Origin: Nannochloropsis salina CCMP1776
Lineage: Eukaryota > Sar > Eustigmatophyceae > Eustigmatales > Monodopsidaceae
Assembly: GCA_004565275.1 (NCBI GenBank)
Contig: SDOX01000017.1
Location: 521,585-585,584, forward strand
Direction: 5' to 3'
DNA length: 64,000 nucleotides
Position 1 is the first letter of the stretch; the number at the start of each line of letters is the position of its first letter. Shown piece after piece: positions 40,724 through 52,988 of the stretch. The position numbers and the translations under genes are program-made. The notes beneath the pieces are model-generated. The model ran no database searches and was not told where the DNA came from. It was given only the letters and a program-made list of their open reading frames with translations.

Positions 40724-41013
40724 TTAGGAAGGAAAGGAGTTCTTTAATCTTGAAGGACGGATGAAAGAGAGCCTTCATTTCCTCATTACCCGCGCATGCG
40801 TGGGGGGGTGATGGAGTCGTCTCTTTGTCGGCAGACAAAAGTACCCATGTGCACACGTGTCAGGTCTTGGCGCTGCACTTTTTTTCTTTGGCATCAATCT
40901 TATCTCTGCCAACAAATCTATATAAAAGGCTTCCCTCCTCTTTTCATTTTCATTTACATGGAACTATGCGCACGTCTGGCAAAGAGGGCTCATGCTTCTG
41001 GCCCCCTTTTTGT

Positions 41014-44000
41014 TCAGCGATTCAGATCCACGATCAAAACCCCGATGTTGTCCGTACTGCCCCGGACATATGCCTCCCACGTCAGAGCCCGCGCCAGGGC
41101 GTGCCAATCCACTCCCCATCCCTCTAGCCCTCCGGAGCCTCTTCCCTCGCTGCCCTCCCTCCCTTCTCCTCCCTCCCCACATTGCGACTCGCCCTCAATC
41201 CCCGCCTGGGCCATGCCCTCCCGTCCTCCCTTCCGCAAAACCTCGCTCATCTTCTCGTCCACAAAGGCAACCACATCCTCGTTCGACATGACATCCCACA
41301 GTCCGTCCGAGGCCAGCACCAAATACCGGTACCCTCCCCTCCCTCCCTCCCTCCCTCCCTCCCTCCCTCCCTTCCCATGTGCCAACGAAAAGAGGGAGAT
41401 ATGCGGATCCCGGGAAAGGAAGCGATCGTACTGAAAATCACCGAGGGAACGGGAGAGGGCCAACTCTCCCTCCAGTCGCCACACGTCCTCTCCGCCCCTC
41501 CCTTCCCCATCCCCATCCCTTCCACCGCCCTTCCTTCCCTCCCTCACCTGTAGCCGCCATACCCGGGCCCCCTGCGTCTCCAACACCCGTCGCTCCTCCA
41601 AGTTCGAGGCAGTATGGTCCACAGTCATCTCCACCGCCCGCTCTTTCCCTCCCTCTTTCCCTCCCTCCTCCCCTGCCTCGCAACATAGAACGGCCCGCGA
41701 ATCGCCGACGTTCGCGACCAGCAAGAGGCCCGCCTCCGGGAAGAGCAAGGCCAGGGTCGCCGTCGTCCCGCTCCGATCATACGCCTCTCCCTCCCTCCCT
41801 CCCTCCCTCCCTCCCTCCTTCCCTCCCTCCCTTCCTCTGCTCAACTTCAGCAGTGTCTTGAGATCCTCGTTCGTGCGCCAGAATGCTTCGCGCACGGCCT
41901 CCCTCAAGGCCTCCGGATCCACCCCTCCCTCCCTCCCTCCTTCCCCTTCCCCTTCCCAGATTGCCGCGAAGTGGGCGTGCAGCGTGGCGGATGCAAATTT
42001 GGCTGCTTTTGTACCCCAATGCCCGTCGTAAATCCCGTAGTACTGGTACTCTCCCTCCCTTCCTCCCACCCTTCCTCCCTCCCTTCCTCCCTCCCTCCCT
42101 CCCCCCAACCCATAGAATGGTAATCCTCCAACGTCCTCCTCCTTCCCTGCACATCACACCAGCCCGAATGCGGATCGACTGGTAAGAGGGCATGGGAACC
42201 GATGCAGGTGGGGAGGGAGGGCGGGAGGGAGGGCGAGGAGGAGACGTTGTAACGGCAGAAGCGACCGTGGCCCCGGGCCCGGACGTGGGCGTGGCAGGCG
42301 GACCATTCCGGGAAGGTACGGGCGCAAGACGGACAAGCGAAGGAAGAGGGGCCGGGGGGGTGTTGATGGGATGGGACGGAGAAGAGGGTGGAGGGAGGGG
42401 GCGGGGAGGGGGAGGAAGGGGGGGGGGAAGGGCGTGGCCAGGGACCTCCCGTCTCCCTCCTTCCTCCGGCTGCTGGGGCTGATGGCGCCCGAGTCCCCGC
42501 CCTTGGGCCCTGGACGGCTGGGCGCCAGAGAGGAGAAGAAGGAGGAGGAGATGTCCATGAGGGATCTCCCAACGGCCGTCACAGCGACTCGAGCCACCCC
42601 CCCCCTCCCTCCTTGCCCTGCTTCCTTTCTCGCGTGCCCCCCCTGGCCCGCCTCGCACCGCGCCTGCTCTTCTTGCGTCGCGTGCTCGGAGTGATCCACG
42701 GAACAGACGTAAGGTCCTTGGAAAAACGCGTGGGCAAGGGCGTCCCGGGCCCCGATCCGATCTTCCGGGCACCATTGCAACAGCCGCGACAGGAGGTGGA
42801 GGCCCCAAGGGTCGTCGAAACCCACGTCCAGAGGGTCTCGTTGTTGGAGGGCCCGACGGAGGTCGTCCAGGGTGCAGGTGTGGAAGGAGGGAGGGGGGGA
42901 GGGGGGGAAGGGAAGTGGGGGGGGGCATGGTGGCGCTGCCGCCAAAGGCCCTGCACGGCTTCGGCCCAGGCGCCCCTCCCTCGGCCCCCTTCCTCCTCAT
43001 CATTTCCCCATTCTCCGCTCTCCGGTGCCACCACGCAGAAATCCGCCAGGGCCGCCAGCACGTAGGCCTGCTGTCGGGTCGTCTCCGACTCCCGGCGAAG
43101 CTGGTGGCCCAATAGACTCCGGTCCCGCGACGAGAGGGTAAAGACGTGGGGGGTGCCCAAGATCAGCTCCAGGAAAATGACCCCAACCGACCACATGTCA
43201 TAGGCCACGGCCTGCCCCAGCGCGAAGGGGCGGGACGGGTGGAAGAGGGCCTCGGGCGGCATGTACTCCAAGGTCTCCTCCCCTTGCCCGGGCCCGGCGT
43301 CGCCGTACAGCCCGCCTTTGCCCTGCGTCGGTCCCTCCTCCAGGTCCACAGCGGACGAGAAATCTGCCAGTTTCAAGATTGCCTCCACGCCATCGGGACG
43401 CGCTTGGAAATTCAGGATCAAATTGCTGGGTTTCAGATCCCGATGGGCCGCCCCTGCCGCGTGGACTTCGGCGATTCCCTCCAGAAGCTGTCTAAGCAAG
43501 CCTTTGAGGACGTTGTCTCCTCCTGGACTCAGGCGGATACGGCGCCAAAAGGCAGAGGGTTCGAAGAGGAGGGCATCTTGGGGCAGGGGGGAAGGCGAGG
43601 AAGGAGGGGTCGAGGAAGGGGGGGGGGAGGAAGAGTCGCCGGGACGGGGGGAGTCGTGGGGAGTGAGGGAGGAGGAGAGGGGCGAGAGGGGAGAGGATGG
43701 GGAAGCAGGGGAACAGGTCGGGCTGTAGAGGTACCGACGCAGCGATGTCCCTTCATCGTGGAAGACAATCCAGAGCTCCAGCCCCTCCTCTTCCTCCTCT
43801 GCCGTGTCCTCGGTAGTGCCGCCCTCCCTCCCCTTCCTCCCCCCCTTCCTCCTCCCGCTCCGGTAGAAATGCTCCACGTATCGCGCCACGTGTGGGCGCC
43901 CCTGCAAGCGCCGGCCAAAAGCCACTTCCCGCAAACCACCCCGCCAAGCCTCCTCCAAGCCAGGGCCCACCGCCATCCGCTTCATCACGTACCGGTCTTC

Positions 44001-45454
44001 CGACAGGCCTAATCCTCCGTCCTCCACCTTAACAACCCGATGCGCCCGCCAAATTTCCCCGTTGGCGCCCCCTTCGAATTTCCGGCCCAAGCGCCATCGC
44101 TCTGCCTGCTCCCTTCCCGTCCCCTCCACATCTTCCTCGTCCCCGTCCTCCCCCCCGACCTCCCCCCCGACCTCCCTCCACACCGCCTCTCCTTCCCGTC
44201 TTGACCCCTCCCCCTCCCCCGCGCCCCACCCGGCCCGCCTCGCGAACCCTCCCTCCCCTTCCCCTACCTCTCCCTCCACCCCTTCCTGCCATTGCCGAAA
44301 GCCCCGGGCCAAGTATTCTTCCACCTCCAGCATGCTCATGCCCTCCTGCGCCCTCCCCGCCTCCCTCCCCCCGCCCTCCCTCCTTCCCCCCCCGACGAGA
44401 GGGGAGGAGAGATCAAAAAAGGAGGGAGAATAGCTCGACCCCGAGCCCCAGCTTTTGCCTCGCGCCGGCTGGGTCGCTGTCCCTGGCTGGAGACCAAACT
44501 CAGGCCTCTCCCCCCCACGAGGTCCAAGCCCTCCCCCTCCCCGTCCCCCTCCCCCTCCTCCCCCCCTTCCTCCCCTCCCTCCCACTCGTCCGTCCTCACG
44601 CCTGGATGCCTGAAGGAAGGAACGACCGCCCCGTCCCTCCTCGTTTCCAAGGCATCACCCTGCCTCTCTGTCATACCCGGGGCCACGCCCCTGCCGAGGG
44701 CATTCAGCCCCCGTGGGGAGGAGAGGAAGGGAGGAGGGCGGGGGGCGGGGGCGAGCTGTTTGAGCTCCGGCGTCACAAACGCCAAGTCATGCACGTGCTG
44801 ACGGACACCTTCCTCCAAATACGTCACTCCCAGAGGCTGGATGAAGTCTTGAAGAACGTAGCGGTTTTGAATCAGTTCCCCGCGGTGTAACGGTCGGGAC
44901 ATGCCGGGAACGGGTAGGGAGATGGCGGGGGTGTGTGTCTTCCGTCCCATGGTCACGGCCCAGGGGCTCTTTTCACGCAAAAGTCTCCAATCCTTGCCGC
45001 CAGGCCCGCTATTGCTGTAGCTGGGCGGGGAAACGGAGTGGGAAATGAGGAGGTTGGGCGCAAGAAACGCCCCTGGCTCTCCTATATCGATGTTGGTCCC
45101 CCTCTCCCCATAAGGTGAGGATTTGGATGGCGAACTTATCGACCAGACTCTTTGAGCGCCTGTGCCGTCGCTGCTCCACCCGTTGCCACTGATCTCTTCT
45201 TCCCCGTCGGTGCTTCCGATGCTTGTGGGTGAGCAAGGGCGCTTTTCTGGAGAAGGGTGATAATGTTGAGGCGAGAAGACTTGCCAATGCGTCCGGCTTA
45301 AAACAAGCAAAGCCCACGAAATAAGTGCACCCACGAGCACGTTGGTGTTGAAAATAGCCGCGTAGGAATCATCCTGGCCCTCGCCCTCTCCTTCCTCGTG
45401 ATAATCCTCTTGCGGGTAGGAATTTGACCTAGGCCGTGGTCGCGATGTGGGCAT
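41014..45454 (-). CDS. Membrane-anchored protein kinase / zinc finger / PP2C phosphatase (frame broken at repeats)
   Basis: Domains in order from 45454 leftward. First comes one membrane segment (NTNVLVGALISWALLVLS). Next is a protein kinase (about 44560-42700): GANGEIWRAH, YVMKRM with the Lys, REVAFGRRL, HRDLKPSNLIL, DFS in place of DFG, EYMPPEAL and AYDMWSVGVIFLEL, ending RIGARDALAHAFF. Then a U1-type C2H2 finger (FACPSCARTFP ... CHAHVRARGH). Last is a full PP2C domain (about 42200-41014): DVQGRRRTLEDYHSMG, YGIYDGHWG, LLVANVGDSRAVL, DHTASNLEERR, LASDGLWDVMSNEDVV and STDNIGVLIVDL, with the metal-binding Asp residues present. The frame changes near 44550, 42920, 42420 and 42100, always inside G runs or (GGGA)n; no AG acceptor exists in the 42900 tract, so introns do not explain it. 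Plants also have kinase-PP2C fusions (the At2g40860 type). Confidence 0.7.
41337..41371 (-). repeat. (GGGA)n microsatellite inside PP2C coding sequence
   Basis: About nine CCCT units on the plus strand, read on the coding strand as a Gly-Arg-Glu-Gly repeat between LFSLAHGKG and RYLVLASDG, a surface-loop position of PP2C. Similar tracts are at about 41787-41818 and 42055-42105. Confidence 0.9.
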
Positions 45455-46060
45455 GATATGGCCGGGGGCGAAGCCAGCTCCTCGATGTGCAGGAAGCTGC
45501 GGGCACCAAAGTCGATGTTGCGACCCTAGATTGACAAGATCATTTGGGATCTATGCATCGGCGGGACGGGAGTAGGAATGAATCAATGCACTGGGCAAGA
45601 CATTGCGCTGACTTGAAGTGAGCGATGTTTGAATTTCAACATGCGGCCGTTAGCCACATTCCTACGGCACAAGAATTGTGGCGTGGCCGAAAACAAATTT
45701 AGAGAAGGGATTTCTCAGACTATTTATGAACAATTTCGACTGCATGCGCAAAGATTGTGACGTTCTGGGGGAAATTGAGTTCCCTTTCCTGCCCAACTGT
45801 AATCAGAGAGAGGAGGTTACGTCATGGTCTCTGGTGGCTTGCAGAGAAGAGACACTGAAATAGTTTTGCGGGGGAACATTGAATGGTTTACCTCGCGTCT
45901 TAAATTGGATTTCGTGCGGCAGCGCTGAGCGTCGGGTTCCCGAAGAAAGCAATCACATAAGGCCAAGAGAGCCAATTTAATGTGAAAAAACATCATGATG
46001 TGACAATGCGATCTTTCTTTGTATCTGTAATATTACAAATTCGCGTTCGGCAAGACTTTA
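45455..46060. other. Intergenic: 5' of kinase-PP2C, 3' of ENY2
   Basis: About 600 bases, AT-richer, no gene supported. It should contain the kinase-PP2C promoter. Confidence 0.4.
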
Positions 46061-46909
46061 TCAATCATTCCCAGTCTCCAGGAACGCTCGGACCTCTTTA
46101 AGCGCCTCCACTTTGACACTGTCCGGCACGGCAGCTGTGGATGTTGTATGCATGCATCCGAGTGAGATTCAACCCAAATATAGCAAAAGTAAATTATTCA
46201 GCTCTTACTCCATATCCCTTTCTGTCTGTGCCAGCCACAGTCGGAGTCAGCGCGTTTCCATTCCGTGACCAGACGGAGCAATCGCACATGCTTCATGTGT
46301 TCGCTGATATTGACATTTTGACAACACCGACTGATGTTATGGGTTACTTATAGCAGAGGCTCATGCATTCTAGCATAAAAGTCCACGGTACAGGGGGCCA
46401 CGGAGACCTTTATGACCCCTGGGCACTCATCTGCTGCACAAATCCTGGTCCATGGCCCTTTCTGGAACGTAATGGCTTGTATTGTTTACTTACCTCTTGC
46501 TTTCGAAAGGACCTGCGCAACCAATTCATCGAGCGTGACGCTTTCTGTGCCTTTTATACGCATAACTTCCTTGCAAAATTCCTTGACCTGATCCTGCCAA
46601 CCCCATTCCTGGAGTCGTTCGCGCAGTAACGCCTTAATCCGGTCCTTCTCTCCCGATTCGATAAGTTGTTGAAGGATTGCCATTTGTTGCTGTTGAGCGG
46701 CGGCATCTTGCCGCTCTAGTTGCTCTCTCTCCTCGGTCACTCCACAGGAAACGCTTTGTACGGGTGAGTTGATCAGTCGGGCGTGTGCGGGAGTGAGAAC
46801 ACACCATCAAGAACAGCGGAACGGCGGAAAGAGTGGTGTGGTGAGATTTCACGCTCTCATCTTGAACTTACTCATCGGTTGGCGTACTTTCCCTGCTGCT
46901 CCCCGTCAT
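46061..46909 (-). CDS. ENY2: ENY2/Sus1, SAGA and TREX-2 transcription/mRNA-export subunit
   Basis: Three exons, complement of join(46061..46134, 46494..46753, 46872..46909), 123 residues. The family body is in exon 2 (LQQLIESGEKDRIKALLRER, GWQDQVKEFCKEVMRIKG, VTLDELVAQVLSKAR) and exon 3 (AVPDSVKVEALKEVRAFL). Junction phases agree: 2 at the first, 1 at the second. The exon 2/3 join is certain. The 38-base first exon (MTGSSRESTPTDE) and its AAAG acceptor are chosen because no ATG lies in frame in exon 2; they are less sure. ENY2 is a small all-helical protein in the SAGA deubiquitinase module and in TREX-2, linking transcription to nuclear pores. A Gln run (QQQQ) precedes the core. Confidence 0.9.
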
Positions 46910-47465
46910 GAAAAGGGCCGTGGATGGTGAGCTTCCTAAGGAAAAGATCGATCACGGCTGTTGGCTTTGTACATTAATACTTTCCACGTTGTAAGTAAGA
47001 GTCCCAGACATCCTTTTATGCCCGAGTGGTCTATGCATAAAGCGACATACAGCTCTCAAGGTCAATCACAACTAAAAAAAATGCGAAAAGAAAAGAGGGA
47101 CCTCGCGGCCATTCTCACCTTGTGGCATGGCTCTTTGCCTCCACATCGATACACCAATATACCGTACACAGGCTGCATCAATTAAGGCCATGATCGTCAT
47201 CTTCGTCAACTCGTTTATGTGACCTATTTATCCATGCACCAATTCCCCTACAACTGCAGTAAGATAGCAAGCTAAAGCCTCGAACCTCGCCGGCGTCGCT
47301 CAAGCTACTGGGGCGGAGACGGCGATCCCTTTCCGTGCCCTGCCGTCGTTTTTAAATCAGGCAGAAAGGCGCGTGTGCAGCCAAAACTCTGCGCGGAAGA
47401 TGAGATAAGTGTCTTCTGTGGGTATTTGCGTGCGTGTGGGCATACGTGCATGCAATTAAACCATC
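46910..47465. promoter_or_regulatory. Divergent intergenic region, ENY2 / membrane protein
   Basis: About 0.55 kb between divergent starts (longer if the downstream Met at 47733 is used). No element assigned. Confidence 0.4.
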
Positions 47466-49722
47466 ATGGCACGCTTCACGACGGCACGCGCAGTATCCTT
47501 CTCCGCCTTGCTGTTCGACCTGCAGCTTGCATTTGCTTTATTCTTCGTGTGTTTCATTGCGACATGGCAGGCCTCGGTCCAAATTTGGCTCGTTATGGAC
47601 GGAATCTGGAGAGTGTCTGCAGCCAGGATTCATTGCTTAGGACACATAGAAAGGTGTATCGCTCTTTGTTCACCTCCACGTCACGTCTTAACCACCCAGC
47701 CAGGAGGTCTTCCTTGTGCCCATTCAAGCAAGATGGATGCCGCAACCCCCTGTCCTGCGCCTCGTTCTTCTTCGGAAGCAGTCCCAGACATCGAGACCGG
47801 AATCGCACGGCCTCTCCCTCTACCTACAAATGCCCCCCAAGATCAAATCCGAGAGGAGGAAGAGGAGTTGTCCGGCAGGCCACCTACCATGGTCCCAGCG
47901 AGCACTAAGGACAATCCAGACGAGGACAAAGTTCCAGTCGGAGCCGGCGACGAATCCCCCATGCCGCGTTGTGGGCAGGGCGTGGCAAACACGGCCTTCC
48001 GTGCAAGCGATCCTCGGACGAGCGGCGTGCCCCTCCAGAAAGACAACGAGGAGGAGGAGGAAGAGGACCCGGTCATCGTCGCCACCCGGACGCAATGCCT
48101 GGGGCTCTTACGGAAGCTCTTCTACGTGGTCATGCCCCTCTCCATCGTCGCCTCCGTCTACGCTTGTTTGTACGGGTGGATATTTGTCAATACGCCAACC
48201 TACCTGCAGGATCCTACCAGCTGGCAACGCTGTATCGTCTACAACACAAACAATGCCAACGCCACGCCCCAAAACTTCGCCGTCAGTGCCTCCGCCTTCG
48301 GGGGAATGATGTTCATTTTCATGGGGCTGGGGTTCAAGGCCGGCTACCTGGGCTTGCAGGACATGGACCTGCTCCCGTACTCCCTCACAGTTACGTGCTA
48401 CACCCTGCTCGGGCAACTCGTCTACCGGCCGGTCAACCCCGTGGTCCCCGCCATCACCGAGCTCACCCCCACCCTCATCTCCCTCGCCTCTTTCCTCCGC
48501 CCGGGCATGTACGCCGACGTCCCCGACTCGGCGGGCGCCTGCCAGCACGCCCGCCGGGTCAACGTCTCCTTCCTCGCTTTTGTCCTCGTCCTCCTCGCTG
48601 CCAACTTCTGCAACCTCCTCCTCCTCCTCTACGCCACCTACCGCACCCGGCGCGTCCCTCGCTCGTCCCGCTACCTCTTGGTCTGGCACCGGCCGGCCCT
48701 TTGCCTGGTGGGCCTCGCCATCGCCGCCTACATCGTCACCATCGCCGCCAAGGAGGACGCCGCACTCAAGACGCTCTTCCTCCTCGACAAGGTGGGGCAC
48801 GGCTACCTCTTCCCTTTCCAACGCCCCACCCTGGACACGGTCGGGCTCTTCCTCCTCCTCACGGTGGCCAGCGTCGTCTACGGGGCCTGCAAACAGGAAC
48901 CGGAATCCTTCAAATGGGCCTCCTTTACCGCCTATGTCCATGTCCTCCTCTCCTACCCTATCCTGATCAGGTAGGGTTGCCGCAAAGGAGGCGGGGCAAT
49001 GGGAGCGGGGGGAACCCGGTGATGGGTGTGGGGGCACGGCCCTGGCTCCTCCCATGTCTGGCTTGACTTGTCGCCTCCCTTTCTTCCCGATTTCCCCATT
49101 TTCTTCCAGCAATTTTCAAGCCTACCACCTGTACGGTTTTTGGACGGACGCCGGCTGCACGCATTTCCTGGAGACAGACACCACTCACGCGGGGGGTGCA
49201 AACCGGCAGCTTCTCTTCTTGGTGGCCAAGAACAAGTACCCAGAGACGGAGCGAGGCTTCTGCCGGGACACACGGGTGGCCCTGGTCGGGCAATGCGCCC
49301 AATTCATCATCATGCATTTGGCGATTGGGGCCTGCCTGCTCGTGGTGGTGGCGAATTGGCGAATGGAGAGGCCTTCGATGCAGCTGTTTGGGAGCCAGGC
49401 TTCGTCCTTCCTCTTTCCTGACCCTCCGACAAAAGCAGACGGAGAGGGGGGAACGAGCGGGGAAATTCCGGCGGGGGGGGGACAGGGCGGGGAGGCCGGC
49501 GACCGCGTGATGTCTCTCACGCCCGGCATGGAGAGGCAAGGAAATGCCTTGGAAGAGCCCTTGCTCGCCTCGGGGATGGTGGCAGGTACTGGGCGAGGGG
49601 GAGGGGAGGGCGGGCGGCCCTTGCACCATCGGCGCCAAAGCAGCGGCGCCTCCAGTGCGCACCGGGGCCATATGCGAAGGAGCTCAGTGAATGACCATCT
49701 ACTGGGACCAGTCTTGGACTGA
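47466..49722 (+). CDS. Orphan multi-pass membrane protein
   Basis: Two exons, join(47466..48970, 49110..49722), phase 2; acceptor TTCTTCCAG. 705 residues from the first ATG, or 616 from Met 47733 (MDAATPCPAP), which I find more likely because the first 90 residues look untranslated in style. An acidic cytosol-type N-terminus (REEEEEL, DNEEEEEEDP) is followed by about eight hydrophobic helices: LFYVVMPLSIVASVYACLYG, SASAFGGMMFIFMGLGF, VSFLAFVLVLLAANFCNLLL, ALCLVGLAIAAYIVTIAA, TVGLFLLLTVASVVYGA and, in exon 2, CAQFIIMHLAIGACLLVVVA. Cys-containing loops (WQRCIVYNTNNAN, DAGCTHFLETD, ERGFCRDT) may be lumenal. The tail is Gly/Arg/Ser-rich. No transporter or receptor motif is recognised. Confidence 0.75.
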
Positions 49723-51015
49723 AAGATTCGGGGTGGGCGGGAGGAAGGAAGAAGGGCTTTTTTCGCTTAATTTCTTCATGACTATGGTAGAGATGCATTC
49801 AAGGTTTCCAATTACATACGAGATGAGGATTGAGTTCAGAGACTGGCATTTTTTTATGGAGAGGGGATTTGCATGGATAGATGGTCGGGTACATTTGGTA
49901 GAAATATGCGACATGTGATTGAGAAACAAGAAAGAACGTGATTTAAATGATTGCATATGTCAGCCACAAAGGCTGCTCGAGACACACAGCATCATGCATG
50001 TAAGTAGCGAAGAAAGCACGCGGCCTTGCACAATTCGATTCTCAGTTTTTCCATATTGATTACGCGCTCAATGGGCATGACTCCTTTCACCATCCTTCAC
50101 ATACATTTGAACGCTTTTCCTTTGCATGGCGCTTACAATTGAACGCAGAAACCAAAAAAATACCATATAATCTCACTCGTTGTTCATCTTGTTATCGGTC
50201 GCATTTTTTACTTTGCTTAGTTGTCCGTGCGGGCATATTTTTTTCTGAAAGCTAGGTTACGATACTGCATTGAGATCTCCCAGAGCAATCACAGACGCAC
50301 GTGAGCTTTGTTTTTCACCTGATTTACTTTCGCGAAAAAAAATGTTGCAGGGGGCAGTGGGTGGTACCGTATTCATGACGAATGCTTGTGATTTCGCCTT
50401 CGTCCTTGGAAAAGGAAGCCGCAAGTAACGGTATGTTTCAGCAAATGAGCGTTGACCACGATGTTGTGAGACCGTGATCGCGACAAATAATCAAAAACAG
50501 CAGCAGGCGTAAAAAAAAGGGGAAGTAAAACCGGCCGGGCAGAAACATACAGAAGACTACCATGACGCCTGCGCCTTCGCTCAAGCGGTCCCGGACATCG
50601 GCAAACCCTACAATCCATCTTGGACGCGCAAGCCTCTTTCACATGATCCATGCCGAGGAAGAATTACCCGAAATAGGTCACAAAATGGCGGTACTTTACG
50701 TATTTTGACGTCGTATTGGATATAAGACGCAGACATGCCGGCACCTGTGGCTCGGGTCTCCTTTTCTTCCTTGATAACGTCGGGTCCTGCGCCTGTGCCC
50801 AGAATTACAAGAATTTACGAACTGTTGACCGATTTGTCCTCCATGCAACCATACAGTCCAGCAAAGAGCCCTTAAGTGGTGTCCTTTTCTAGTCTGACAC
50901 TCGATAAGGCATCGGCGGAGGCCGCGTGTGAGAAGACAGCGCACCCTATTGTCACACTGACCTGCCCTCGTCTACTAAGTCCTTGCTCCTATCCTTCGTT
51001 GGGCTACTGGGCAAC
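49723..51015. other. AT-rich intergenic region, no gene recognised
   Basis: About 1.3 kb, the most AT-rich part of the right half, with A and T runs around 50150-50350. Upstream of the histone deacetylase, so its promoter should be near the right end. No RNA gene or conserved frame was seen. Confidence 0.5.
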
Positions 51016-52561
51016 ATGGCAGCCCCAACAAAACGTCGCATCTCCTACTTCTACGACTCCGACATTGGGAATTTCCATTATGGGCAAGGGCATCCCATGA
51101 AGGTAAGCACGGGATGTTTTGATGGGTGGTTAAACACCCTCCCTAGCTGATCGTCTACATCCTCGATCTCCTCTTTTTACCACTTCACAGCCCCACCGCG
51201 TCCGGATGACGCACTCCCTCGTCGTGTACTACTGGTTATATCGAAACATGGAAATCCTTCGCCCCAAGCCCGTGCTACTCAGTGAAATGACCCGATTCCA
51301 TTCGGATGATTACATCAATTTTCTCCGAGTGATCACACCCGACAACATGCAAGAGTACATGAGGCAGCTGCAGAGGTTTAATGTCGGGGAGGATTGCCCC
51401 GTTTTCGACGGACTATTTGAATTCTGTCAGCTGTACACAAGCGGATCCATCGGAGGGGCGGCTTTGTTGAACCAGAAAGAGGCCGATATCGTCATCAATT
51501 GGTCGGGAGGGCTGCATCATGCCAAGAAATCGGAGGCCTCGGGCTTCTGCTACGTGAACGACTGCGTCCTGGCTATTTTGGAGCTCCTGAAGCACCACCA
51601 CCGGGTGCTCTACATCGACATCGACATCCACCACGGGGATGGGGTGGAGGAGGCCTTCTACACCACCGACCGGGTGATGACGGTCTCCTTCCACAAGTTT
51701 GGGGAGTACTTTCCGGGCACGGGCGACGTGAGCGATTTCGGGCACGGAAACGGGAAAAATTACGCGATCAACTTCCCCTTGCACGACGGGATGGACGACG
51801 AAAGTTTTGTCTCGGTGTTTCGACCCGTGATTGGGAAGGTGATGGAGACCTTCGCGCCAGGAGCCATCGTCCTTCAATGCGGCGCAGACTCCTTGTCGGG
51901 CGATCGCCTTGGCTGCTTCAACTTGTCCTTGAAGGGGCACGCTGACGCGGTCGCCTTCGTGAAAAGCTTCGACGTGCCTGTTTTGGCCCTGGGCGGGGGG
52001 GGGTACACGCTGCGGAACGTGCCTCGATGTTGGGTCTATGAAACCTCCGTCCTCCAGGGGACGGAGATCAAGGACGACTTGCCTTTCCACGATTACTTTG
52101 AGTGTGAGTGGAGTAGGAGTGTAGGGGGGAGGGATGGGAGGGGGCTCCGGATTGTTGCTGCGGAATCTGGGGGCTGACGCTCGTGCTATGGAGGACGCTC
52201 ACTAACCTTTCCTCCCTCCCTCCCGCGCGTGCAATTGTACCTACCAGACTACGGCCCCGACTACAAACTTCACCTCCCCGTCTCCAACATGGAGAATCTT
52301 AACACCAAGCCATATTTGGAAACGATCAAACAGCAGCTGTTCACCATCCTCTCCCAGGTGAGCCCCACGGGCGCGCAGATTCAGACGGGCCAGCCAGGGA
52401 CGAGCATGACACCTCCGGACGCAGCCTTGCCAGAGACGGCGCGGGAAAGGGAAAGTGAAATGGAAGAGAGGGATCCAGATACGCGGGTGGGCGATGTGGG
52501 GGAAGGGAGGAAAGAGCATCCCTTGGAGATGATGCCGGAGGGGGACGGGACCCGGAGGTAG
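51016..52561 (+). CDS. Class I histone deacetylase (RPD3/HDAC1 type)
   Basis: Three exons, join(51016..51102, 51191..52103, 52248..52561), 437 residues, the usual class I length. It removes acetyl groups from histone Lys in nuclear corepressor complexes. Active-site blocks are intact: [20 protein letters not shown] with the tandem His, [17 protein letters not shown] with the zinc ligands, the third zinc Asp in [15 protein letters not shown], and [13 protein letters not shown] with the gating Gly-Tyr. The start ([18 protein letters not shown]) and the junction ..[13 protein letters not shown], restored by splicing T|AC, match the family. The acidic tail is diverged. The final stop codon is preceded by a possible donor (GGAG|GTAGGG), so a further exon cannot be excluded. 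Confidence 0.95.
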
Positions 52562-52988
52562 GGAGGGAGGGAGGAGGAGAGGTAGACAATTTTTGGGAAT
52601 GGATAGGCGAGGGAGGGGTGACGGGGTAAGGCGGGTGATGAATGGGGAAGGAAAAGGAGGTTTGGAAGGGCGCGGTGGGTGAATGCATCGCGGGGAAGGA
52701 CGGAAAGAGATCCGATGTCAGCGGCTGCCGCGAAAAGGAGGCATGTAAGGAGACGCATGGGGGCCTAAAGCAATGCATCAGGCCTAGCGCAGTGCGCGTG
52801 GATTTCTCCCCAGGGAGAGCAGGGCGCTGCTCCTGTCAACAGTTGCTTTGCAAAATAAGGCGTGATGGTCGGTGCGTCGGTCCACGGCGCCATACATACC
52901 TGGGTTTAGGGGGTACTTTCTTTAGTGCGCTTTGCGTCACATCTTTGCCAGGGCTACAGCGTCCTCCGCACTGGCCGTTGCCATCTCC
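52562..52988. other. Convergent 3' intergenic region
   Basis: Between the stop codons of HDAC and UBA5. No gene supported. Confidence 0.4.

Noticed and set aside
42900-42930. An intron to explain the frame change after the kinase domain
   Set aside because: The coding strand of this C-rich tract contains no AG, so no acceptor exists; a homopolymer indel is more likely.
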